This document shows, piece after piece, positions 54,377 to 64,000 of a stretch of 64,000 nucleotides of DNA. Origin of the DNA: Brachypodium distachyon (lineage: Eukaryota; Streptophyta; Magnoliopsida; Poales; Poaceae); NCBI RefSeq assembly GCF_000005505.3, contig NC_016132.3, positions 5,208,001 through 5,272,000 of the forward strand. Direction: 5' to 3'. A program made the position numbers and the translations under genes. Each line of letters opens with the position of its first letter. Position 1 is the stretch's first letter. The notes beneath the pieces are model-generated. The model did not search any database, was not told the origin of the DNA, and saw nothing but the letters and a program-made list of their open reading frames with translations.

Positions 54377-56256
54377 TCAGCCCTTCCATAGCTTCAGCTC
54401 CAAGTCGACTCCGCCTTCAGACATGTCGGTCTTGCACTCGCTCGGGGCTCTCTCGAGGCGCACCGGACCGACCGGCAGGAAGCTGTAGAACGGCTGTGAC
54501 GACGACGATGCAGCCGAAGTGCTCCCCTGCTGATCAAAACTTTCATCGGTTAACCACCAGATTTTTCAGAGCCAGAGTTCACACATTTTACAGGGTTCAG
54601 AAGATACAGCAGCGAATGGCATTTCACTTGCCTGAGATGGCATGACACTGGTACTGGCACTGAAGCCGTTGTACTCCGGGATGTGCATTGATGGCACCAC
54701 GTGGGGCTGCTTGATAAGGTGTGGAGGCTGCGAGCTCAAGGTGAGCAAGGCAGGGTCTCTGCCACGGCCGGTCTCCTTGCTGCTGCTGCTCTTGGAGTGA
54801 GCGAATTCAGATGATGTCCAGTCTGAATAACTCCCATATGCACTTGCACTGTTATGCAGAATTGATGAAGGTCAGTGATCAGATTATACCCGAAAGATTC
54901 TAGGATGATATCGGGGAAGTTCAGAAAAAAGTATAATCTACTTTTCTTCAGGGTAAATATGGTAAACATAGATTATGCATTTGTTTCTTAGCCTTTCTTG
55001 GTACTGTGATGTTTGGTCAGATAAAACTCATGCTGAAGAAAAGCAGAGGAAACATGGTAAAATCTCAACAGAAAAACGAAGTTGTAAGTTTTTGTGGTGC
55101 TGAGGTAAAGGAGGTGAATAAATGTGACATGATTTTCACCATTTTTTCCTACTACCTAAATCAACTAGTAACTGCTGGACACAAGTCACACAAGAACAGA
55201 GACCATTATGAAAATTATAATGCATTAAATTACTTGTCCAGAAAATGAAGGGAAAACAGAGCCAATAATCAGTTCATCAGTGGTCTGGCTTGAACCAAAA
55301 CTTACGAATTTTGTAACTGATCAATTGAAAATTGAAACAAGTGAACCGATTAAAACTGCAATCTACCTGAACAAATTAGTTGCTCTGAACTCGAATCTGC
55401 CCAGGTCAGGAATAACATCGGCCAACCCAGAATCGGTCGCCGTCCTGACGGCGGTGAAAGGCGGCGCCGGATGGGGAGGAAGAAAGGCTTTGCTGGCCGT
55501 CCTGAAGGCCGTCATCCCCTCGAACATGATGGGCCAGGATCTATCCCCGCCGGCCGTCTCCTACACTCTACCCAAATCCACATTTAGCGACCATCCAATC
55601 CACCGATCACAAGCCGGGCAGCGTGAGAGTGAGACTGACATACATACCCTCTCCTCCTCGGCCGCCGCCGTCGCCGTGCCGCTCCGGCTGCTGCTGCTGC
55701 TGTACATTTGGTTTGAAGGGGGCTCCATTGGGTGGCTCGACGGCGCCGTCAGAGACAGGCCCGTGCTCACCTGATGACCACCAAACGATTTGCGTAAGTT
55801 TGGGCTGGGATCTCGAGTCAGGCGAGTAAGGGTGACATTTAGAGGGAAGCTCGTACGTACCATTGGGAGTGGAGGCTGAGGACAGAGGCTTCTCTTGTAC
55901 GGGTGCTTGGCGGGATCCACGGGGCTCCAGAGCACCGGCGGGAAGCCGCCGCCGTCCGCGTGTCCGGGCGGCCTCGAGAGAGCGCTCAGCGGGGGCGCCG
56001 GCGGCGGGAGGTGTCCGTTGAGCGCGGCGTGCGAGGAGGGCGTGGCCGGCCCAGCGGCGGCCATCTTCTTCTGCTCCTCGATGCGGAGCTTCTCGAGCTG
56101 GGCCACGCCGAGCCCGCGCTGCGGGATCTTCTTGGGCTTGTTCTTCCTCGACGCCCGCGCCACGCCCGTGGCAGTGCTGCCCGCGACGCCGCCGCCGCCG
56201 TACTTGGCCAGCTGCTGCTGCAGGTGGTGCTGGTTGTTGCCGTGCTCCTGCACCAT
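54377..56256 (-). CDS. SPEAR: SPOROCYTELESS-like EAR-containing protein (SPEAR family)
   Basis: Nuclear adaptor without a DNA-binding domain. Family members link TCP and other transcription factors to TOPLESS co-repressors and act in organ shape and sporogenesis. Minus-strand exons are 56256-55861, 55770-55648, 55560-55367, 54848-54632 and 54529-54377, totalling 1083 nt (360 aa) with agreeing phases. Near the N terminus is the SPL motif KNKPKKIPQRGLGVAQLEKL followed by RIEEQKK. Next come Pro-rich segments, the conserved block HPMEPPSNQ, RFEFRATNLFS and FYSFLPVGP. The C terminus VDLELKLWKG contains the LxLxL EAR repression motif. The last intron uses a GC donor, and its acceptor is a CAGCAG tandem, so one Gln may be alternatively included. 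The start ATG at 56256 is the first in-frame ATG; the frame is open upstream only through a non-ATG codon. A TATA-like site lies about 225 bases upstream. Confidence 0.9.
54526..54632 (-). promoter_or_regulatory. GC-AG intron with tandem NAGNAG acceptor (SPEAR intron 4)
   Basis: On the minus strand the exon ends ATCTCAG and the intron starts GCAAGT. This is the strong consensus of the minor GC donor class; shifting to the next GT breaks the frame. The intron (54631-54530, 102 bases) ends ATCAG|CAG|GGG, so splicing at either AG changes the protein by one Gln only. Confidence 0.75.
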
Positions 56257-56478
56257 CGTCCCTTCGCGCCCGCCCAAAAAATCAAATCAACCCAGACATC
56301 ACGAAACCCATCATGATCCGGACCAGAAGAGAAGAAGAAGAAGAAGACGCGGGCACGAACGCGACCAAGAAGCGATCGGCGAGGAGGCCGGCGCGCGCGT
56401 GGGCAAGGATCGGAGGAACGACCAGCGGCTGCCTGTGTGAGGGCCTGAGGGGGATCGAGCTAGGCGCAATGGGCGGGG

Positions 56479-56488
56479 TATATATAGG
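56479..56488 (-). promoter_or_regulatory. TATA-like box of the SPEAR gene
   Basis: Read on the minus strand, CCTATATATACC lies about 225 bases upstream of the SPEAR start codon, in a GC-rich setting. It is a plausible core promoter for this gene. Confidence 0.5.
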
Positions 56489-56489
56489 T

Positions 56490-57134
56490 GAGAAGAGTGT
56501 GCGAGCGAGTGGTGAGTGGTGAGTGGCGCCAGGCCCGGGAGACTCGGGAGCGGGAGATCTATAGAGAGAGAGAGGAGGGAGGAGATCGATGCATGGGATG
56601 GATTCTTGTTTTCTTCGGCTAGCTAATTTGCCGCCCAAATCCTCGCTCCACTTAGCTCCCCTATTCTCTCTCGACACTGGAAATGACACGACGACACACA
56701 AGCCCCGCGGCGCTCTCCGAGGTTGCAGGAGAAATTCAAGGAGCCGCAATACTCGGAGCAACTAGTACATTTGAACGGCTTGCGGCCACATAAGCATGCG
56801 CGATCATGGGACTGATCGAGTTTCCGTTAGGAACTGCTTGCGTTGCCCGTTAAAGGTTAACCTTTGTCAACTGCTTATAATGAGTTTTAATGACTAATTT
56901 TGCATGTGCTTTACATCAAAAACTTAATGCCAATCCTTTGCATTCTTTTTAATTACTCGCTTTTTTTTAGCAATCTACCATTAGCAAGGATTAATCATAT
57001 TAGTACTTCGTGTCAGATCTGAATAAACTTCAAAACTCCTTTTTCTTTTTATCACCCTACACATTCGAGGCCGAGTAAGGATAAGGGTAATGACACCTTG
57101 AAAATGCATCTGTGCTTTTGAAAGTTTAAGGATG
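56490..57134. other. Upstream flank of SPEAR, nothing recognised
   Basis: Contains a GA microsatellite near 56562-56580 and then AT-rich spacer. No gene seen. Confidence 0.45.
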
Positions 57135-57136
57135 TA

Positions 57137-57197
57137 CTCACTCCGGCCGGAATTACTTGATTTGCGATCTGCGATAAGTAATTCCGGCCGGAGTGAG
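57137..57197. mobile_element. Tiny fold-back Stowaway-type MITE (61 bp)
   Basis: CTCACTCCGGCCGGAATTAC (57137-57156) continues to TT. It is the exact reverse complement of the right arm, giving 22-bp arms around a 17-base loop. TA is at 57135-57136 and 57198-57199. Almost the whole element is hairpin stem. Confidence 0.85.
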
Positions 57198-57199
57198 TA

Positions 57200-59030
57200 T
57201 TCTCTTTTTAGATTATACTAATAGTAGCCAAAGATGCACAAATTATTGTTTTTCCTTTGTGGGTAGGATCTTCATGGAAATTCGGTAGATACTTAGGTAG
57301 CTTCAAGGTTCGGTGTCTATGGGACATGTGCTTGGTGCAATTCGGAATTGATTTGAAAGTGTCCCTATAGGATATGTCCTAGATACCATCTCTTTATGCC
57401 TCCAAGATTGAGTCAAATGCAGGTTACTCTGTTCCTTAGCTTTCCAATGGGTATTTACATGTACAAATCTAAGTTTGGATGCATGTTGTGGATCCTCGTT
57501 ATGGTAACTGATCTAGCCCAATAAACGTACCAGGAGGGAAAAATCGGCCACTCTTGCACGTTCTTGGAAAAATCTTCATGTGAGCACACGCTTGACTCCT
57601 TCTGTTGTGGCCGATTCTCCTTTAATCCTCTGCCTATGTGTTCCGTGCGGCTGCATGCCAACTCCTATTGTGTCTCTCCCATGGCTCATCCTATTCCACG
57701 GTCCAGATGGAGGTCTCAGAGCTTTGTTACTATAGAATATAGATGACATCACAAAAGCTCAAGCAAAGCTCGAAATTGGGCTTCTTCGCGCGCCAAAATT
57801 GGGATGTATTTGTGTGTGTGTGTGGGGGGGGGGGGGGGGCTCAAATGCGTTTGACTAGAAGATTAGTCAATATGCGATCTTTATGTTGCGAAGGTTGTTT
57901 CGACATGCTGCAAGCGCATAGTTTATGATGCGGATGCATGACCGTGATGTTGCAATCACTATTTTATTGCAATAGTTTGAAAAATATGCCTCAAATGTGT
58001 TTTATGGTGCAACGCCCTCCAGCAACCGCCAGGTGGAGTAACTGCCAACTCCTCGTGAATACTGAGAAAATTTCAGACATGTTTTCTCTGGAAGCACTTC
58101 TGGAGAATCGTATTTTCTATAAACACCGAGGAACCAAACCGATCAGTTCGGTTTAACCGAATGCCCAAGCCTAATCCCCATTTCCACCTCCCTCCCGCTC
58201 CCACTCTCTCGAAAAAAATGTGAACACGTTATGCAGAGAGATGGTTGAAAACAGAAACACATCGAATCTGGTCCCGCGTTGCGCCTGACAAGGTTTTCCA
58301 AACAGAGAGCACAATCATGGACCCAGATCGGTCTCGGGCGACCGACCTCGGCCCCCCACGGGAACCCCAAGACAAACAAACGGCAGCTCATCCCGCGGCC
58401 CGGATGGGAGGCCGTGTTTTCACAGTTAGTTCTCCAACTCCCCTCACACGGTACCTCCCTCTGTTCGATCTCCTCTGATTTGGACGCGATCTCGTCCTGA
58501 TCTCGCGGCGCTTTCAGGCTGCTCGTTTCGGGGCACCCGGCTCCGGATCGGCAACGGGCTCGCCTCCTTTCTGCCCCCTCTTTCGGGTCGTCCCTCCCAA
58601 CCACCTCGCCAGACACGCTAGGCTACTAGGGATCATATGCAAATGCAAATGCCGTGTCCACTTCGCAGGCCAGGATCCTCCTCGGATTCACCCCCAGTTT
58701 GTTTCACCGCGTGAGCTAGCTAGCTATAGCTCTATGGCTAAAGCTAGCAGGCGCGCGTGATGTGAGCGACCTAACCTCATCAGTCAGGCAGCTCTGCAAA
58801 TTGCAGAGGCCGCCGCGAGCATGTGGAAATCGATCGATTCGTCCGTGACGATGCATGCATCTGCACAGGATTGTGGCCGATTACGATTAGGTCGCTGTCG
58901 CCCCTGTACCCACGGGAAAAATACGGGGTATCAGTCGAGAATCATGTCGGTTTATTAACGGATATACGCGCGTATATCGGCTAGCTCTGCCAGCATCACA
59001 CTCACGTCAACTTCGAGAAAATTACCCTTC
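57200..59030. other. Intergenic, with microsatellite
   Basis: No supportable gene. A TG run (about 57810-57823) is followed by 16 G (57824-57839). A GC-rich patch (58150-58620) has overlapping frames without motifs. An 18-bp palindrome lies at 58961-58978. Confidence 0.45.
58961..58978. repeat. Perfect 18-bp palindrome
   Basis: GATATACGCGCGTATATC equals its own reverse complement. It could be a dimer-binding site or chance. No gene is assigned nearby. Confidence 0.8.
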
Positions 59031-59130
59031 GTGCCACCGCCAACACTAACGCACTGCCCCCCGTTCCGCGCGTTTCTCCTCCAAACGAAAAAAAACAAAA
59101 AAAAGCTCGCCGCAGATCCAATCTCTCTTC

Positions 59131-59390
59131 CTCACCGAGGCGCCATCGGCGGCGGCCCCCGCTCGCCCGCCGGCTCCTCCCCTGTGTGCGCCGCCGCCCC
59201 TCCTTCCTCTGCTCGCGCCCCCACCCTCCTCTTCAACGAGCCTCCGCCTCCGCTCTTATCCTCACCGAGCCGCCGCAACCGGCGGCCTCCGCCCGCCGCC
59301 TCCTCCCCTGTGTACGCCGCAGCTCCTCTTCCCTCTCCTCGCGCCCCCGCCTCCTCCTCATCGAGCCGCTGCAGCCGCCGGCCTCCGCCC
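59131..59390. repeat. Two-copy tandem repeat of about 130 bp in a GC-rich region
   Basis: Copies begin CTCACCGAGGCGCC (59131) and CTCACCGAGCCGCC (59261). Both continue with CCTCCTCCCCTGTGT-CGCCG and CTCGCGCCCCC blocks, with differences. The long open frames across this area come from its strong GC bias and occur on both strands. Confidence 0.7.
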
Positions 59391-61460
59391 CTGCCTCGAG
59401 GGAGGTCGACCTGTCAGCTTTTACCCTTCGCTGCCACCAAGGGCCACCTCGCCGCCGCCTCCCTTGCACACCGCCGCCACGCGCCGCTCCCGTCCACAGC
59501 CCCTGGAAACACCGCCACACGGTCTCCTAGGGTTTGCGCCTCCGCTGCCGCCCTGGCCCGTCTCGCGCTGGCCCTCCATCCCGCCTCCCGCAGCCCCACG
59601 GCCGAGCCCCTCCCAACCCGCCGCTCGCCCCCAAGTGAAGGCCGCCGCCGCCACCGCGGTCCGATCTTTCCCCGTCGTCATCGCCCCTCCTCCACCCGTG
59701 TCTCCGGCCCTGCGCATCGCCCAGAGGTTTCCCGCTCTCAACTGAGGAGTTCGCCGCTGACGGCCTCCACAAGTACCTGATAGTCATCCTGTCAACTTGT
59801 GCCTTTGGAGGTATTTTCTGGGTCTTTTCATGCATTCAACGGCTATGGTCTCATGAAACCAACTAGGTTATACGGAGTATTAGATAATATACATCTGGAA
59901 GGTTGGACTGGTATGCATTGTGCATTAGGAAATTTGCACACATATTATGAGCTTAATTTATACGGGTTCTATTTTTGATGAGGAAATTTGGACAGATATT
60001 ATGAGCTTAATTTATACATCTGGAAGGTTGAAATATGTACTCCCTCCGTCCCATATTAAGTGACTCAAATTTGTCCAAATACGAATGTATCTATGCCTGA
60101 AATGAGTATAAATACATGTAATAGAAAGTCACTTTCTTTCCCCTCATTTAGCAGGTTGTAGTGGTTGATACATGCGCATATAAATTGTATGTACATAGTT
60201 AAATTGGAATCTATGGAAAACAGAACACCATTGTTGGTCCGACTCTGTAGCAGCTCATGTAGATAGTATATATGCTTATTCTGTGTACCACTGTAAATTG
60301 ATGTTAGCTCTGTGTGGTCATTTCATTTTAAGACTTGTACATCATCAGATTCACTTGCAGTGTCATTTCTTTTTGTAAGCAGATGGGAATACTAATTCAG
60401 TGTATTGAGATCTATATTTTTTTTTGACATGTATTTTATTCTCCAGATTTACATACTGGAACCTAGCCCTGTGCTTGCTCCCTCATATCAGATGAACTTT
60501 TTTCTATCAATTTTCATCTTTTTACCTTGCAGTACGTCACCCTCTTTTTCCCTTTGCATCATTTTGAGATCAATCTCTCAAACTCATGAATAAATGTTGT
60601 TCTTTTTTCAGATTGGAAAAGGGACCGGAAAAAAGGTTATTCATGAGGTCCTTATCTCTGTGTTAGTTTTTTCTTATGAATTATGCAAATGAGAATTTTT
60701 CTCTGAAATGAATGCACATTTCTCTCCTTGCCTAAGAGGAAGGTTTTCATCAGTGCATGTATACATAATTATTTCATTTCTTTAAGCATGTACTGCTGCA
60801 TTATCATTGTATGACAAATGATGTCATGAACGCGACAAGCTAATACTAATACATGTATACTGTGTCACAGGTATGCTTTGGAACAAAATATCCTGTGGAA
60901 ACCAAGTGGAGGAATATGGAAGTGGAGTGATTGACATCTTGAGGATGGAAAATTGGTATCTTAAGTGTAGGAGAAAATCTGTATGTGTTTTGAAGAGAAA
61001 ACATCCATTCATGATAGCTTGTCCAATCTAGGCATTTTAGGGGCAGCTCGAGTAGATATTTTAATGAAGTAAGCTTGACTGCTTGATCGTTATTGTGTTA
61101 CTTGATGCTTGGTTCAGAAAAAAAAATAGGATTTCGATTGGTGAGATAAGGAGCTTCAGTTTGCAACTTCCAGGGAAAGGACGATGTTGAGGTGCTGGCA
61201 CAAATTGCTTACTGCCAACGATGAGATCCGGACGGTGGCGGCGGGATAAGGAGATGGCAGCGGCATCGGGATCCAAGTGTTCTGCGGCACCACCATCTCC
61301 TGGGCGTCTCCATGGCGCGGCTGCTCACCGTGTCGGTGCTGCTCCGCCACCTTGACCTCAATGCCGTCTGGCATGGCGCACGCTGTCGGAAGCCCTCCGC
61401 ACCCTTCAGTTTCTTTGAGGTATGGAACAAGAGTGACATTTGTGCTCAACATGTGCTTGT
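59391..61460. other. Unassigned region, possibly a degenerate or non-coding transcription unit
   Basis: TAGGGTTT near 59528 resembles a plant 5' leader. Possible splice sites occur after 59810 (GGAG|GTATTT), around 60613-60636, and before 60871 (TCACAG|GTATGC). In a compatible phase the last piece stays open to a stop at 61029-61031. The peptide matches no family I know. A second GC-rich patch lies at 61190-61430. 59886-60030 contains duplicated blocks (ATACATCTGGAAGGTTG twice, TTATGAGCTTAATTTATAC twice). Confidence 0.25.
60040..60125. mobile_element. Truncated Stowaway element (left end only)
   Basis: TACTCCCTCCGTCCCATATT followed by AAGTGACTCAAATTTGTCC and ATACATGTAATA is a typical Stowaway left half. 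The matching GGAGGGAGTA right end is missing, so the right half is lost. Confidence 0.65.
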
Positions 61461-63428
61461 GTTAATGCCTACAAGAAACTAATTTTTCGAGGTACTTCCA
61501 TTTGGTACAGAGAATGAATCTAGGCATTTGGTCTTCCTTTAATTTTTGTCATGCTTGGATTCTTGAAGCTCCTGATGAAGCAGAGGTTTCTTGCCTTTGA
61601 AAATTTTCAGGTCAGCTTATTGTGTACATGATCTACCTTTATGTTTGGTTGATCGAGTTGCTAACTTACAAACATGTTGGTCTAATGGGTTTTAACTATC
61701 TTTAACAACTCATTTCCTTTTTCGCCTTTAGTTGGTATAATAGCAATATATAGTTGCTTAAATACTGCATTACTGCAGAAGAGCATTGACATTGTATAAA
61801 CTATGTTAGTAGGTTTCAGCTTCATATTATAGAGGAAAAGCAGGCTGTTAGAGCATGCAAAGAGTATATATAGTTTCTTGATTTTTCCCTTGATTCTAAA
61901 CGTCTAAAGGACATCATAACAACAGATCCTTAACTAAGCTACCAAGTTCATCTCTCAATTTTTTTCCCTAATTACCTTCTTTACAGATGGCCACATCTGA
62001 CCCTAAAAGTGAATTGTGTAATACTGAATTGTGTTACTTACTCCTTGTGCTGCTACAGCATGTTCCTAAAACAAATGGAGATATTCCTTCTCTTGATGAA
62101 GCCTTTTCAGATCATCAAAGACACCTTTACATGTAAATAACCCAGTAGTACATTTGTTTGGTCGCCAAGCCATAGTAAATTAGGATTCTCAAAACTATGA
62201 TTAAGACAACCTGAAGCTTATGGCAGGGGCGGATGTGATGCAATTTTGATAATGCCCTGTAGTACCCTGTAGCCATAGTAAATTAGTAAATCCGGATTCT
62301 CAAAACTATGATAAATAACCCTGTAGTACATTTTTTTTGTTAATGCTTGATTTTCTCTCTCGAAAATGTGATGCAATTTTGGGTGTCCTTTTTCTCGGTT
62401 GGTTGCAGGGGAGGATGAAGCTATTGTGGTTGTTTATATGCTATTGCAGTTGATGAAGTTATAATCCTCCACGATCTTCAGAACTAAAAGGAAGTATGTG
62501 AGAAAAGGAAGAGTCATGGCAACACATTGTCTTAATTATGTTTGTCTTCCCGTTGCAACGCTATCCATGCGTCTGATACAGATCACCGAGATTAGATTAT
62601 CACACGCTGCGTGTATACGGCCACTTAGCCAAAGTGTCCCCCGAAACGAAATTTCAGCGGCGTACGTGTGCGATACTCCACAAGCAACTTTAATTAAATT
62701 CGGCGTGTGGGAGAGAGAGAAGGGAAAGAGCGAGCTCCGTCTTTCGGTACACGGCATCAGAAATCTCCCATGTCACCGTATATCTAACAACCGTATCTTT
62801 CTCGTGTCCACCGGCCCCAGGATCGATCAGGTAAGCTAGCTAGCGCGACCCCGAAAACAGGAGAGACGAACTTCCTTCCCATCTCCCCCTAGCGGTCCTT
62901 TGATCCCTTCTTATGCATTACTGGCGTAGCGAGTGGGGGCGATTTAGCCGGTGGATAGGTTGGGTGGGTGAGTCATACGTACCTAGGACCACTCGAAAAG
63001 AGGGGCTTCGGGGTTGGAGCTTCGAGAAAGATTCACCCGGCCGGCCAGATCTCGGGTGACTCCACCCGCGATCCACAGGCTAGCTACGTACTGGCTCGTT
63101 CAAGCGGGCACATGCGTGAATGAAGAAATGCGTGCGTGGATTCCCCGGCGGTTTTGGTTCTCGTGGATCTCGCATCGTTGCCACGCAGATGTAGAACTTG
63201 TGTTTTTTTACTTTTCTTCTCCGTGTAGTTTGCTTCGCTTCTACACAAGAACTCAATCAAACTTGGAAGCTAATAGGTAGCTAGCTGGGGAATGGCATTG
63301 ACGTGGGGCTCTTCCTGACCATAGCAGCTTAGCTGATACCAACCTGCCTACGGAAATCGATCTTGCAGTGCCAAGTGCCGGATTAACCTCTGCACACAGC
63401 AGATAGCACACTAAACTTTTTTTTTTAC
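61461..63428. other. Intergenic, nothing recognised
   Basis: No supportable gene. AT-rich to about 62480, with more mixed composition after that. Short open frames overlap on both strands. Confidence 0.45.
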
Positions 63429-63609
63429 GATGGTAGATTTTATTGCATCATGTGAGAACGGTGCAGATGGACATATACAATGTGTTGCCGGTCTTTGCCG
63501 ATCTCTGTATATGCTTCTTTGTTCGTTTAGGGACTACTGAGACTCTTGTATATCCTCCTTGCTTAATCAATGAATCGCAACCGTGTTGCTTTTCGTCAAA
63601 AAAAAAGTG
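63429..63609 (+). mobile_element. Possible 5'-truncated LINE tail
   Basis: The block ends CTTAATCAATGAATCGCAAC...CTTTTCGTC followed by a run of 9 A, which resembles 3' ends of grass LINEs. No coding part remains and no target duplication was found. It differs from the tail of the large LINE at 47651. Confidence 0.35.
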
Positions 63610-64000
63610 TTGTAAAAAAAGATTCGTCAAACCTAGTTGAACACCAGATTTATAACTCTCGCAAAAAAAAAGAACAGCAGATTTATATAAAAAAAAGAGA
63701 GAGAAATGAAACATCCGAAGTCTGCATATTGACATGCACACACTGAATTCCATGGCTAGTAATTATATCATCAGAAGTTTTGGTTTTACCCAGCTGCCAG
63801 CGCATGGGTCCGTTATTCCGTGTGGTCCTTTGTCCGTGCGAGGAACCTGCTTGTTTTAGGTCAGAACGGTGAGAAGCTTGAGCCCATCCTGTCACTGCCG
63901 GTGCAATCGTAGGAAGCGATAGAGACCCGTGGTGATGCATGGTCCACTTTTTGCTTGTCATCGTGGGAGTGGGAGCGGGAGTGTCTCAGACATGCATCGA
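63610..64000. other. Window end, nothing recognised
   Basis: Short A-rich and GA-rich stretches only. No supportable gene. Confidence 0.4.

Noticed and set aside
59031..59780. A 249-codon Pro/Ser/Ala-rich frame
   Set aside because: The area is open on several frames and both strands, contains a tandem repeat, and the peptide has no domain. Not called as a gene.

Overview
The window looks like nuclear DNA of a grass, most likely a cool-season (Pooideae) species. Three things point that way: GC-rich first exons next to AT-rich introns, spliced plant-type genes, and many Stowaway elements with CTCCCTCC...GGAGGGAG ends flanked by TA. It is not bacterial: there are no operons, no rRNA and no CRISPR array.

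Five host genes can be rebuilt exon by exon. (1) 2006-3317, minus: a group E bZIP transcription factor of the bZIP34/61 type, 4 exons, 320 aa. (2) 19372-29972, plus: a DEAH-box RNA helicase of the DHX35/DEAH9 type, 23 exons, 700 aa. (3) 33320-36577, plus: a TOC120/TOC132-type chloroplast import receptor GTPase, one exon, about 1085 aa. (4) 48317-53516, plus: an NCL-type Na+/Ca2+ exchanger-like protein with two EF-hands, 7 exons, 582 aa. (5) 54377-56256, minus: a SPOROCYTELESS-like EAR (SPEAR) transcriptional adaptor, 5 exons, 360 aa. They have unrelated jobs (transcription, splicing, plastid import, ion transport, transcriptional repression) and are neighbours without being a pathway cluster.

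Layout. 1-10.8 kb: a Helitron 3' end, the bZIP gene, and a long intergenic stretch with small repeats. 10.8-17.3 kb: a decayed Ty1-copia retrotransposon with both LTRs and a near-perfect 5-bp target duplication. 17.3-33 kb: the helicase gene with MITEs in its introns and 3' flank. 33-36.6 kb: the TOC gene. 36.6-42.4 kb: a small Helitron, a tRNA-like/SINE-like patch, and a decayed partial copy of the helicase gene and its 3' flank. 42.4-47.65 kb: a LINE with an exact 12-bp target duplication but no recognisable endonuclease region. 48-56.5 kb: the convergent NCL and SPEAR genes, with a Harbinger-like element in NCL intron 1. 56.5-64 kb: mostly intergenic, with a tiny fold-back MITE, an 18-bp palindrome, a GC-rich region with a 130-bp tandem repeat, and a possible LINE tail.

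I found no clear new molecular system. The most interesting signals are a Gln/Ala-rich leader ORF with a splice-donor-like end inside the LTRs of the copia element; the partial helicase copy, which also serves as an empty-site control for a Tourist MITE; a GC-AG intron ending in a tandem NAGNAG acceptor in the SPEAR gene; and a perfect 20-bp inverted repeat of TGGGCC/TGGGCT motifs just upstream of the helicase. All exon models were assembled by eye from open frames, splice consensus and family knowledge; no transcript data were available.
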